A DNA stretch of 64,000 nucleotides from Amorphochlora amoebiformis (Eukaryota > Cercozoa > Chlorarachniophyceae): assembly GCA_054601695.1 (NCBI GenBank), contig BAAHQB010000237.1:238460-302459 (forward strand), in the 5' to 3' direction. The position numbers were made by a program, and so were the translations under genes. Positions within the stretch are counted from its first letter, which is position 1, and each line of letters begins with the position of its first letter. Under the pieces are notes generated by a model that saw nothing but the letters and a program-made list of their open reading frames with translations, was not told the DNA's origin and searched no databases. Shown piece by piece: positions 1-35,091 of this stretch.

Positions 1-34
<34 letters not shown>

Positions 35-36
35 AC

Positions 37-14040
<14,004 letters not shown>

Positions 14041-15269
14041 TAAACAATCTCTCTCACCCCTCTTGAGGTCACTCTAACACATCAAAAAAAAAAAAAGCGA
14101 CAGAAACACCCGTACACTCTCCCCCCCGCCCTCCTTTTCTCCCTTGAACCCTCCCCATCGATCGAGCTCTAAGAAACATATACGCAGATTTTCGCAGAGT
14201 TCAACGTCTTACATCTCTCTCTCTCTCTCTACAATTAATTAGTCCATGACACGAGATGCATTTCGCAAAAATCAAACCTTTGTTATCGTTTTCGCGGAGA
14301 TGAAAGACGAAAGAATGCGGTGGAGGTGAGCCAACAGAGTCGAACAGAGTTGCCCCCGGTTAACAGCACGATGTGATGTGTTAGGCCTTAGACCCTAGAG
14401 AAAGAGAGATTCTGAGAGGTACAGAGAAAGAGAGATGCCGAGATTTTTACGACAAACCTATAATATATTCCATTCTCAAATCTTCATCCATTCTCGTGAA
14501 GAGCGAGCTATATGAAAAAGAAGTTTTCGAAGAGTAGAATGTCTTATCCATTTATAAGAAACTTTGTTATAGGTTGAATTAATCTTCTTATAATAATACC
14601 TTCATTATTTCAATATTCTGAAATTTTGGTGTATTTACTAGAACATCCGAATAATAATAATATCGACTACGGTATAGTCAGACGATCGCTCAGGCCTCAG
14701 GGTCCTCTTTCAGATTCTCACTGTCTCCTAAAATTCAGACTCCCGACGGAGTTCGATTACGTCCTAGTTGTATTTTGCTCATTTTTCCACATTTTCCGTC
14801 TACTAAACCATGAGGATGAAAGAGAGAAGAGGGAACCTTGTGTATGTAGGAAAATTGGGGGAAGGATGAGGGAATATTTGGATTTTTCCACATACTCTTC
14901 GCTGAATTTTTTCCGTAATCCCTGTCAAGATTTGCAAAAACTATTCATGATAAGGACCTGTGGATGAGTTGAAAATACGGGGAAAGAGAGGGGTGAAGAA
15001 AAATTCGAACGAAATCCGAGCCTCCATCTCCGAGCAGTTGAAGTCTAAAGCCGACTTTTTTTAGAAAAGTTGAATTTCAAGCCCTCTAATAGACCCCGCA
15101 CGTGCTTCATCAAAACCGCGCGGGTGACGTATCTTCCCTCCTTTCCCCCCCCCCTCTTCAACCCCGCGCTCCTTCTGTCCTCCCCCCCGAAAGGTTTCTG
15201 ATTGTAGCAGCTGAAATATTGGTTTTTTTTTTTGAAAAAAGGCGGGAGAAAGTTTTTATTCGAGGAGAT
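14041..15269 (+). other. Non-repetitive 1.2-kb island between the exchanger and RhoGAP genes
   Basis: Ordinary base composition with poly-C and CT runs. It must hold the promoter of the minus-strand exchanger (start 13159) or of the RhoGAP gene, or both. A plus-strand exon-like piece at 14246-14325 follows a CT-rich tract and ATTAG, reads MTRDAFRKNQTF and ends WR at a consensus donor (GTGAGC). A longer open stretch, 14626-14770, contains NNNNIDYGIVRRS and LKFRLPTEFDYV. Either could be an upstream exon of the RhoGAP gene, but I could not link them in phase. Confidence 0.35.
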
Positions 15270-21821
<6,552 letters not shown>

Positions 21822-21959
21822 TTTTCGAGATATTCGAGATATTCGAGATATTTGAGATATTGCGCACTTAAGGTATTTCTAGATTTGTAGTACTATTATG
21901 TAATGTAATATGTAATCAATTAACGGATTAAGTCAAGGACGTACCGTATGACGTGTACG

Positions 21960-21969
21960 TGCATGTGTG

Positions 21970-22025
<56 letters not shown>

Positions 22026-22093
22026 TATAGTATATATCTAGTCTAGTAGTATCTAGAGTATATACATGTACATATATCATGATCATTATATAT

Positions 22094-22127
<34 letters not shown>

Positions 22128-22800
22128 CTACTAGATCTAGTATATATCTACTAGATCTAGTATCTAGAGTATATATCTAGAATATATATCTGATATCATA
22201 TTAATGATTATACTAAGTCTAGTACTAGTACTAGTACTAGTACTAGTAGTTCTAGTCTAGTAGTCACTAGTTCCATTATCTACACTCTCTACAGCTTTTA
22301 GCTTGTCTAAAATGAGTGTAATTAAGACGATTTAGACAAGTACACTGTCACAGGCTATGATTAATTCATGTTGAGAAAAGTATGCTAGTAGTCACATGAT
22401 CATAATATATATATATATATATATATAGATATATATATCTTGCATTCAATCGTTTAACTACTACTCCCATGTAGATTATAGAACTATATGTAGTTTTATC
22501 ATCGTCGGATTGATTACAATTCTAGTCTGGCAATGTACCGTATGAATGCCACGGCTATTATTATACCAGAATAATAGTAGAATTAGACAAGGAACAGAGA
22601 CTTGGGACTTGCAGCGACTTATGAAAAATAATTATACTGGAACCGTGGACTAGTACCGCGGTGAATATTGCAATTTTCATTCACTGGACAATTTAGACTA
22701 ATCTGAAATCAAATTGTAAAACTGAATTTGATATCGAGTCATTTAGCTAACCATTGGTCACAAACCAATTAAATATAGCTAGAAAGCTTCAAGAGATGCA
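21960..22800. other. Non-coding island with CTAG/ACTAGT repeats between RhoGAP and PhyH genes
   Basis: After a TA run, 22024-22270 is built from TCTAG, CTAGAT and ACTAGT units, including a run of five CTAGTA units. 22270-22800 is unique AT-rich sequence without a convincing frame. Similar CTAG-rich islands at 35.1-36.2 and 49.3-49.7 kb suggest related decayed elements, but I could not align them. Confidence 0.5.
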
Positions 22801-23253
22801 TTCATTGTTACCTATAGGACCCCATTTTTAGTTTTCAATTCCATTATACACGTGTGTCTTTCCGGGGTCCTCGTGGGAAGTTCCTTTCTTATTCCGCTCT
22901 CCCGCCATGACCCCCCCTTGATATTTGAAGTACGGTACGACGACGAGTTTCGTAAACCCTGTAATACCTTCTGAGCAATCTGGGAATATTTGATAAAATC
23001 ACCTAACAAATTTCCTTGTTCCTTTCCCGAAAAAATATAAAAATCCATACCTTAAAGTAACTTGCCGAATTTTATTTGTTTTATCTTACGTATTTCTATG
23101 AGAATTTATCTACCTTTCCCGCGATTAGTTTCCGAAGGGTGTCACCTTCTGCGTGGACATCAGCGTCGACGGCACGGAACCCCCTCTCGCCCCTCCAGAA
23201 GCTCAAAACTGCATATACTTCTCCAGGAATATAGCTCTCATATATTGCTATAT

Positions 23254-23660
23254 ATGCAATCACTCGTTGATAGGCAATATATCGATCCGAGCCCTTGTAA
23301 AGGGCTCGGAGGAGGAAGGATCGTTGATTCCGGTCAACTAAGGGACTGGAGGACTGGTGGATGTCTGGTCTTGAGCGATTTATTACCCATGAAACTCGTC
23401 GATGAGCTTCAAGAACAAGTAGCGACGCTTTCAGGTGCGATTTTGATCTCTCTGGGGTAGTGAGGGAGAGATATATGAGGGGACGGGCTGAATCTCGTAA
23501 ATTTCTGGTTTGCGGAGAATTTAATTGGTTGGGGGTCGGGAATATTACTTGTTTCTTGCATTTGATTTTCTTGGGGGGGGTTTCCGGATTATCAGATAAG
23601 GATGGTTTTGGAGTGGAAAGTGCACTGACGTGAGTGTACATGTACATGAATACGTATCAC

Positions 23661-23716
<56 letters not shown>

Positions 23717-23752
23717 GTATGTGTGCATATATATATATATATATATATTACA

Positions 23753-23828
<76 letters not shown>

Positions 23829-24093
23829 TTTGTATATGTATACAATATATATATAACTCATATTATATACAATATATATATATATATATACAAATATATA
23901 TATACATATATATATCATATCATATTTACACACATCTCTGTGAGCACTTTTTTTACAAAGAAATATATAATCGCACAGTTTCCCTTCCGAATCTCATGCC
24001 CTAAACTTGGTCACCGTTCACCCTCGAGTCATCGCTCTCAGCTGTCAGTTGCTCGGAGTCCCAGAGGACACAATCCGGTAAAAGCATATATAC

Positions 24094-24143
<50 letters not shown>

Positions 24144-24147
24144 GTAT

Positions 24148-24178
<31 letters not shown>

Positions 24179-24773
24179 CATACATATACATATTACATAT
24201 TACACATACACATCTATCCACAGACTATCGCAGTCTGAGGCCTGGGGGAAGACGGGTATCGATGTGAGTGATCTTTCCCTACCAAAAATCCACTTTCCTA
24301 AAAAAAGCTATCCTCATGTTCACATTTTCCCCACAGTGCTCTCCCTCCATTAGCACTCCATCAACCTCTCTACCTCCCTGTATCTCCCTTTCTCTATGCC
24401 TACATCTCTCTCGAACTTGCGTGACGGTCGGAGTTGAGAACCTCTATCTTTATCTAGCGCGCGTCCTCGCTCTCTCTTAAGCCATCCCGTAGGTTATCCT
24501 CTCGTTCTACTGCTCGCATTCCGCTGTCACCTTCAATTGATATTTCCATATCTCTTTTGCGAAAGTTTGTTTGGGAGATCATTTATATAGATATATATGT
24601 GTCTATATACATATATATATATAATATATATACATATAAATATATATACATATATATATATATATATAATAGTTTCTCTCTTCCCGTCTCTGGTTCTGTC
24701 TCCGTTCTATCAGTCCTCTACTACCTCTCGATTTCTCATATATATACACATATACATATATATATATACACAC

Positions 24774-24805
<32 letters not shown>

Positions 24806-24959
24806 ATAAATGTATATATATATATATATATATTACGTACATATAGAAATATATACATATATATGTTATATTTGTATAGGCTAAGGAGTTTGCAAAGCGT
24901 AAGCCTCGACAAGCTCTTGATCAGAGAATTCACTGCGATTATCCCAATGTGTGTATTTA

Positions 24960-24998
<39 letters not shown>

Positions 24999-25206
24999 TA
25001 TATGTATATTTGTATGAATATATGTAAATATATACATATAATATATATATATATATACATTTATTTAGATATATTACATATATATGTATAATATATATGT
25101 ATATATATATATATATATACATATATATGTATATAAGTAAATGTATATGTATATATATATATATATATAATATTGACATATGACATCTCTACGTGAAAAT
25201 ATTTTA

Positions 25207-25270
<64 letters not shown>

Positions 25271-25411
25271 ATATATGCATATTGTTTTCACTTTTATATC
25301 TCCAAATATACATGATAAATACAAGCATATATATATATATAAATATATTATATATATATATATGCATATATATATATACATATATATATATATATGTATG
25401 TACAATCTATG

Positions 25412-25480
<69 letters not shown>

Positions 25481-25524
25481 CTGTATGTGATATACACATA
25501 TATGTATTTAAATAATTTCTCTTT

Positions 25525-25567
<43 letters not shown>

Positions 25568-26073
25568 ATATATATGTACATACATACATATATAATATAT
25601 ATATATATATATATATAACAATATATATATTTACATATACATATATATATATATATATACATATATAATAAATCTATTAACATTACAACATATATATAAA
25701 ACCAACTACCAACATACAACATAACAACTCCCAACCTAAACCTCACCCCCAGCACACCCTGGTCCACCCGTCGCCTTGGAATAACCCTGACGCTGTCTCT
25801 TTTATCCTATATCTCTCTGATCATCAAGTCACAGGAGGGGTACTGTTAGCCCCACCGTAATTCCAAACCCCTGTTTTAGACCTAACGCTGACCCGGTCTT
25901 CCAGTCTTAAGCTAATCGTAATCTTAATCTTTTTTTAAGGGTACCGCTTTGGTTAGGAGAACTGGGAACAAGGTAGGGTTGGTTGGTGTGGATAGTATGT
26001 ATGAGAGTGTTCTGTGTGTGTATTGTGTGTATGTTGTGTGTGTGTGTGTGTATGTATATATATATGTGTATAT

Positions 26074-26144
<71 letters not shown>

Positions 26145-26334
26145 TCTATATATTTATATTATATATATATATATGTGTGTGTGTGTGTATGTAAATCAAA
26201 ACATACATGTCCATAAATATATATGTAATACGTATATATGTATAAAAGTGTAAACATATCTATTACATACTATACATACATATGACATATGTATAGATGC
26301 ATATCAATAATAAAAATAAACGTTTGTACGTGTA

Positions 26335-26416
<82 letters not shown>

Positions 26417-26426
26417 AAATATATAT

Positions 26427-26478
<52 letters not shown>

Positions 26479-26541
26479 TACGTATTGATATATGTAGGAC
26501 CCCGCATACGGTGAAGGAAAGCTCACATGGACACCTGGGGT

Positions 26542-26592
<51 letters not shown>

Positions 26593-26661
26593 ATATATAT
26601 ATACATATAATGTATTCATATTTAAACGCATATTTCTCTTTTTATGTACATACTAACATGT

Positions 26662-26720
<59 letters not shown>

Positions 26721-27298
26721 TACATACAAAAAGACACACATTTATATCTTCAGGTTCGAGGCCACTGGATCAACGATAAGACAATGGTATTACTATCCCA
26801 AACCCCAACCCAGAACACCTCAACCCTGACACTATGCTGGTATCCCCATTCCCTTCAACAGGTCCAAATCCCACCCAAAGCTTATTCTAATGAGCATAGT
26901 CTTTTTTGGAACATGTTTGCGTGACATTGGGAGGACACGTGTTATCGGATGACACATATTCATATCTGATGTGTATGGTATCAAAGATATCAAAGTATCC
27001 ATATCAATAGGCCGAGGAGAACTATAAGATACATGTTTTTTCGTGACATTGGGAGGACATGTGTTATCGGATGACACATATTCATATATAATGTGTAAGA
27101 TATCAAAGATATCAAAGTATACATATATCAATAGGCCGAAGAGAACTATAAGACAAGAGACCCGAAAGTGTACAAGTTTCGAAAGACTCTATATGATAGG
27201 TTAAGACTCTTTTGTCCTTCTCCTTCCCCCTATCTACATACGTCCTCTCTTCTCGCTTTCTCGTTCCTCACTCTCCGTTCTGTGTATATACATATATG

Positions 27299-27346
<48 letters not shown>

Positions 27347-28041
27347 GTTTTTATATCTTGTTTCCCTCTCTACATCTCTCTCTCTCTCTCTCCTCTCTCC
27401 CCTCCCCTCTCTCCTCTCTCCCCTCTACTCTCCTCTCCCCTCTCTCCTCTCTCCCCTATACTCTCCCCTCCCCTCTCTCCTCTCTCCCCTCTACTCTCCC
27501 CCCCCCTCCCTCCTCCTCTTTCCCTACTCTCCCCTCCCCTCTCTCCATGATATTTTCCGGTCTACGGGTACACCGACCGAGATCTAACTTTAAGCCTAGC
27601 CCTAGCCGAGTCAATGTTCCTCGGGACTAAGACATGCTGAATAATCGGATCCTAGCCCTAGCCCTAACCTATCTACCGAGATCCAACTGTAAGCCTAGCC
27701 CTAGCCGAGTCAATGTTCCTCGGGACTAAGACATGGTGAATAATCTGATCCTAGCCCTAGCCCTAACCTATCTCCAACTAACCCAACCGCAATCCTTAGA
27801 GAGGAGATTCTACGCTTCAACAAAGGTAAATAAAACCATAATTCGAACCCCTAACTAGCTCAAAACCTGTCTCTGAAATCTAACTCAAATCTCTGAATTT
27901 TGTCTCGATCTCTCACGCAGTGTTCGGATCTTGTATCTCTTCTTTCTTCTATTTCAAGTCGCTCTTTTCTCTGCTCTTTTGGTGTTTTTTTTTTTTAGGG
28001 TGCCCTCTAATCTATTGTTTCTCTCTTTTCTCCACTCTTTG

Positions 28042-28074
<33 letters not shown>

Positions 28075-28289
28075 ATCTATCTTTCACGCTCTTTCTCTTT
28101 CTCTCTAGCCCCCCCCCCCCCTCTCTCTGTATCTCCACAGCTGCATCCAGCTCTCTATCAACTCTTACTTGTTCTGACTCTCCGTGTGTCTCTCGACATG
28201 CTATTTCGCTGGGATACAAGAAAATATCTCCATTGGTTTTGTCCCTTTCTCGGGATTTGATTACGAATTTCTTGTTCGTACAAATAGAA

Positions 28290-28339
<50 letters not shown>

Positions 28340-28424
28340 TTACAGAGTGTACATATATAGGTACTATGCTAGTATATCGACAGGACCTCTGGCACCGTGG
28401 GCGGTAGTTAATATAAAACATGTA

Positions 28425-28520
<96 letters not shown>

Positions 28521-28538
28521 CCATATATACATACATAC

Positions 28539-28602
<64 letters not shown>

Positions 28603-28739
28603 CATATATGTGTATGTATATATGTATGTATATATGTGTATATATGTATATATATATATATATGTAAATATGTGTGTATTTATATATAATATACATAAAA
28701 ATACGTGTATGTATATGTATATATGTCTCGACATGTTAT

Positions 28740-28788
<49 letters not shown>

Positions 28789-28915
28789 TATCTGCATATA
28801 TCATTCAGTAGATGGACATTGTACATGATTTATACATAGGTGTGTAAACCCTGGAGCTAGGCGTTATGTTATGAATTTAACTTTTCGGAAAGCAGAGGCA
28901 GAATGGTACGCCTTA

Positions 28916-28958
<43 letters not shown>

Positions 28959-28974
28959 ATATATAATGTATTAT

Positions 28975-29008
<34 letters not shown>

Positions 29009-29061
29009 CTGCACAAATATATATAAATTTATATATATATATATATATGTCTTGTATGTAA

Positions 29062-29106
<45 letters not shown>

Positions 29107-29118
29107 TTATATAACACA

Positions 29119-29160
<42 letters not shown>

Positions 29161-29192
29161 TATATATTTGTTTACATACACATACATATTAA

Positions 29193-29254
<62 letters not shown>

Positions 29255-29323
29255 AGTATCTAAATGATATGTCTTCATTTATATATGGATACGCAAATTA
29301 TATATATATATATATACATACAT

Positions 29324-29368
<45 letters not shown>

Positions 29369-29394
29369 CATATGGATATACATATGTATATATA

Positions 29395-29426
<32 letters not shown>

Positions 29427-29472
29427 ATGTATGTATGTATATGTATACATATATATGTATATATTTGTGTGA

Positions 29473-29530
<58 letters not shown>

Positions 29531-29847
29531 GTATATTGCAGTATATACATGTATGAAACTTATGCACGTATGTATATATATATATATATATATATATACA
29601 TACATATATATATATATATATATAATATATATATATATATAAAGATATACATATTATATATATATATACATATATATGTATATATATGTATGTATATTAT
29701 ATATATGTATGTATGTATATATATATTTACATATATATGCATATATATATATATATATATATATTAAATATATCTCATATATATATATATATGCTTTAGG
29801 GTTGGCCACTGGCATCCTGGATGGGCTCGAAAGAACTATGGGCTGGG

Positions 29848-29915
<68 letters not shown>

Positions 29916-29994
29916 TATCATGTGTAAATGTATATAAACCACATGAATATATCCAATAATGATCACAATGCCATCCAAATACATGTACACACAA

Positions 29995-30061
<67 letters not shown>

Positions 30062-30437
30062 GCTGGCCTATTCGAAAACTTGAAACTTTTATCGCTTCAC
30101 TCACCCCAGTCCAGGTACTATTATTACTATTATTACTATTATTATTAAACTAACCAATTTCTCCAACGGGTTATGAAACTTTCCATACCCAAACCTCTAA
30201 CTCAATTATTAACACTAAATTAGACCATTCTCGAACATTGAAACCCCACTTCCCCCCCCCCAAAAAACTAAATCTATCTAAACGATTTCTGTTAAAACTA
30301 GACAATTTTCGAACAGGTTATGAAACCTTTGAAAGCCTATTAGATTACTATTAGGCGTATTACTTGGGTTATAGGTTACTCATCTGGGTTATAGGTTACT
30401 CATCTGTTAGCAGTATAAACATATTATATGTGTATGT

Positions 30438-30485
<48 letters not shown>

Positions 30486-30553
30486 TGTATACATGTATGT
30501 TTCTAAATATATATATGTGCATGTATATGCAGCTAAGTATATACATGTGCATG

Positions 30554-30603
<50 letters not shown>

Positions 30604-30737
30604 TATATATAATACACATAATATATATATATATGTGTGTGTGTATATTTATTGTACGTGGTGTGTTAGCTTGGGTAAGTAGAATTTGAATCAGAGTGCA
30701 GGAAGTAAGACTGATAATCATATATAAAAAAACGATA

Positions 30738-30793
<56 letters not shown>

Positions 30794-30808
30794 TTACACA
30801 CACACACA

Positions 30809-30897
<89 letters not shown>

Positions 30898-31202
30898 ATA
30901 TATACATATATATTATGTATAAATATGCATTTTTCTCCAGCGGACTATTCTAGGCTTCCCCTCTCCGGTGAGCAAAAAATATTTGAAAATCTTCATTGTA
31001 ATATTTGCATATCATTCACCATTGTAATATTTATTTGCATTATACACATATTACAATGATGATATGCAAATATTACAATGATGATATGCAAATATTGCAA
31101 TGATGATATGCAAATATTACTATGATGATATTTGTATGCATGTGTGTGTGTATGTAGAAGTGGAATATATATAGTGGAATATAAATATATATATATATAT
31201 AT

Positions 31203-31264
<62 letters not shown>

Positions 31265-31278
31265 AGTGTATACATATT

Positions 31279-31319
<41 letters not shown>

Positions 31320-31421
31320 CATGTTATATGTTATTATGAAGACATGTATACACAAACCTCGCATGTGCTATATATATATATATATATATATATAATACAT
31401 ATATATATATATGTATATATA

Positions 31422-31470
<49 letters not shown>

Positions 31471-31505
31471 CATATATATGTACAAACACACGCGCTATAT
31501 GTATG

Positions 31506-31548
<43 letters not shown>

Positions 31549-31572
31549 ATTTAATCCATATATAAACATACA

Positions 31573-31628
<56 letters not shown>

Positions 31629-31727
31629 ATATATATATATATATGTAAATATATATATACATCTTTATGTACATGCAAATATATATTATAATGTATTACA
31701 TACATGACTAATTGATAGTTTTCATCT

Positions 31728-31764
<37 letters not shown>

Positions 31765-31766
31765 CG

Positions 31767-31825
<59 letters not shown>

Positions 31826-31853
31826 ACCCACATCCATGCACACATATATTAAA

Positions 31854-31886
<33 letters not shown>

Positions 31887-31986
31887 GTATATATATATAT
31901 ATATATGTATATATATTAGGGATCCAAGTATTGGAATCCGTTTACCTTAAAAGCAGTTGAGGCTCGCTACAGTCCATTTGGCATGG

Positions 31987-32041
<55 letters not shown>

Positions 32042-32194
32042 ATGCACATACATAATACTATATATGTATATATTTATATATGTATATATGTATGTGTGTA
32101 GTACATACATAAATATTATATATATATATATATATGATGTCTGTGCGTGTGTATGAATGTACATAAATATGTACACATATATATACATATACAC

Positions 32195-32239
<45 letters not shown>

Positions 32240-32242
32240 TAC

Positions 32243-32290
<48 letters not shown>

Positions 32291-32394
32291 GTATATATCA
32301 TATTTAAAATATATGTATGTATATATGTAACATAAATATCATAATTTTATACAGGACATGAAGCCGTATAAGGATGCATACCGTACTCGCAGGT

Positions 32395-32452
<58 letters not shown>

Positions 32453-32554
32453 GTTGTGTGTGTAATGCGTGTGTGTGTGTTACGTGTGTGTGTGTGGAGG
32501 TGTTTGTATATGTGTAGGCACGTAGATAAATATGTACACATATATCTGAATATG

Positions 32555-32592
<38 letters not shown>

Positions 32593-32654
32593 GGGTGTAT
32601 GTCACATGCAACAAGTGAGTTCACAACCCGAAGTGGTTTAGAGGTTATACACAT

Positions 32655-32697
<43 letters not shown>

Positions 32698-32730
32698 CAT
32701 ACACACATACATGTACATACATATATATAC

Positions 32731-32804
<74 letters not shown>

Positions 32805-32813
32805 GATCTCAAA

Positions 32814-32857
<44 letters not shown>

Positions 32858-33032
32858 TACGGAAAAGTAACCATACTTTTACCAAACACGAACTACAAAA
32901 CACATATATCTATATACACTATATATATATATATATATTATATAAATATATATAAATATATATATATATATATATTTACATATATAGGTGTGTGACATGC
33001 ATGTATATACACCTTTATTGTATATGTACATA

Positions 33033-33075
<43 letters not shown>

Positions 33076-33100
33076 GTGATTTATATATATATATATATAA

Positions 33101-33144
<44 letters not shown>

Positions 33145-33165
33145 GTATGTATATATATATATATA

Positions 33166-33197
<32 letters not shown>

Positions 33198-33842
33198 TGC
33201 ATATATGTATTATATATTTATGTATGTGGAAATCTATGTCAATATAATCTATATACATATATATATATATAATATTTATATACATATTTGTATTTATATA
33301 TATATATATATATATATAATTTATATACATATTTGTGTATGTAAACATAGCTCAATTAGTACACACATGACAAATTATAGGAAGATACACACATAAGTAT
33401 ATATATATATATTATTCAACATGACAAATATATAGGAAGATACATACATAGGTGTATATATTACTTCTACATGACAATATATAGGGAAATATACACATAG
33501 GTATATATTCTTCAACATAACAAATATATAGGGAGATATACACATAGGTATATATATAATTTTCAAATGACAATATATAGGAAGACACACACATACGTAT
33601 ATATGATTCTACATGACAATATATAGATATATATATATATATATATTACTCTACATGACAATATATAGGGAGATGGAATTGATGTCCGCTAAGACTGGCC
33701 GCGCTCAACTGCTTTATATCGGTTAAAAACATAATTATACGTATATATATATATATATATATATATATGAATATATATTGCATGTGTGTATAAAACATAT
33801 AATATATATATATATATATACATACATATATATAATATTTAC

Positions 33843-33876
<34 letters not shown>

Positions 33877-34049
33877 GACAGCATCAGAGACCCTGAAGGC
33901 CGGGTACTCTTGGCGTGGATTGCGGGTACTACATGTATATATAAAAATAATATATACATATACAAATATATACACATATATATATATTTCCCCCGATAAA
34001 GTAGTGAAATTAATTGCAAACATGCACAGATATATATACAATATATTCA

Positions 34050-34098
<49 letters not shown>

Positions 34099-34214
34099 AT
34101 ATATATAGATATATATATATATATATAATATATATAGATATCGATAGATAGATAGATTGATGTATGTACGTATATATATATACGAGACTTTTTTATGTAT
34201 GTATATATATATAC

Positions 34215-34276
<62 letters not shown>

Positions 34277-34335
34277 AGGCAATGGCGTCCTTGTTCGTCC
34301 TTCTTGCGCTACTTTGGAAGCTCGTTATGAATTAA
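23254..34335 (+). CDS. Phytanoyl-CoA dioxygenase (PhyH) family protein, 20 exons, with hydrophobic C-terminal tail
   Basis: Fe(II)/2-oxoglutarate-dependent oxygenase; substrate not predictable. Exons: 23254-23456, 23979-24077, 24224-24263, 24880-24948, 25753-25839, 25940-25972, 26498-26539, 26754-26786, 27135-27199, 27800-27825, 28361-28403, 28840-28905, 29800-29846, 30062-30114, 30941-30967, 31920-31985, 32355-32392, 33669-33721, 33882-33925, 34279-34335 (stop TAA). All GT-AG and in phase; about 396 residues from the chosen ATG. Motifs in order: [11 protein letters not shown] (N-terminal), [23 protein letters not shown] (HxD iron ligands, His132/Asp134), [45 protein letters not shown] (distal His ~244), [15 protein letters not shown] (2-oxoglutarate Arg ~255), [28 protein letters not shown]. 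The last three exons fit in phase and end in [15 protein letters not shown], possibly a tail anchor; they could belong to a separate small gene. The start is uncertain: a GC3-rich open stretch at 23131-23336 may be an upstream exon in another phase. Confidence 0.92.
26911..27155 (+). repeat. 120-bp tandem duplication spanning the acceptor of PhyH exon 27135-27199
   Basis: Copy 1 (26911-27030) and copy 2 (from 27031) both contain CGTGACATTGGGAGGACA, TTATCGGATGACACATATTC and the exon start (acceptor CAATAG then AEENYK). Copy 1 lacks the rest of the exon and any donor, so it is a decoy acceptor at 27010. Confidence 0.9.
27363..27546. repeat. CT-rich minisatellite in a PhyH intron
   Basis: Variants of CTCTCTCCCCTCTACTCTCC repeat across the interval, within the intron between PhyH exons 27135-27199 and 27800-27825. 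A second CT/poly-C run lies at 28039-28130. Confidence 0.85.
27558..27772. repeat. Tandem pair of dispersed modules in a PhyH intron
   Basis: Two ~100-bp units, each with GAGATC(T/C)AACT, AAGCCTAGCCCTAGCC, GAGTCAATGTTCCTCGGGAC, AAGACATG(C/G)TGAATAAT and CTAGCCCTAGCCCTAACCTA. The associated repeat is CCTAGC rather than CCCTAA. Confidence 0.9.
31000..31136. repeat. Short tandem repeat ATTACAATGATGATATGCAAAT in a PhyH intron
   Basis: Four to five direct units, with inverted partial copies at the left, so a hairpin is possible. In the intron between exons 30941-30967 and 31920-31985. Confidence 0.75.
33365..33668. repeat. Minisatellite of about 60 bp before PhyH exon 33669-33721
   Basis: Five to six units with ACATGACAA(T)ATATAGG, GAAGATACACACATA and a short TA run. 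The last unit supplies the ATATATAG acceptor of the exon, so the units are copies of the intron end. Confidence 0.8.
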
Positions 34336-34454
34336 GTCATTTTTGTATATGAGATAAATATGTAATATATATAATATATAATATGTAAATATATATACAT
34401 ATTTATATGTATATATATATATATCAGATTTGAATGTATATATGTGGATAGAAT

Positions 34455-34495
<41 letters not shown>

Positions 34496-34501
34496 TATAT
34501 T

Positions 34502-34554
<53 letters not shown>

Positions 34555-34598
34555 TTATATATATATATATATATATGTATATATGTCTGTGTGAGAGA

Positions 34599-34643
<45 letters not shown>

Positions 34644-34686
34644 TATATACATACGTAATATGATGTCAGTGTGATATGTTATACAT

Positions 34687-34740
<54 letters not shown>

Positions 34741-34751
34741 TATATACACAC

Positions 34752-34805
<54 letters not shown>

Positions 34806-35022
34806 GTTCCTATCCTTCTTATGGTTATTACTATCCGTGTTATGAAACTTACTTCTTAAAATTGGAATTATGATTACAATATTATTGTAAACTACATATA
34901 TATACATATATATATATATATGTATATATATATGTATATATATGTATATATGTATATGTGTATATGTGTATATATATATATATACATGTATATATACATA
35001 TATCATACATATTGGAAATATA

Positions 35023-35091
<69 letters not shown>

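Noticed and set aside
23096-23647. 183-codon minus-strand frame
   Set aside because: It is antisense to the PhyH first exon; the plus strand carries the family motif and, upstream, the GC3 bias.
27921-27932. 12-nt candidate PhyH exon
   Set aside because: Joining 27825 directly to the acceptor at 28360 restores the family sequence [14 protein letters not shown] without it.
32616-32643. Candidate PhyH exon reading [10 protein letters not shown]
   Set aside because: Poor acceptor, and exons 32355-32392 and 33669-33721 join in phase without it.
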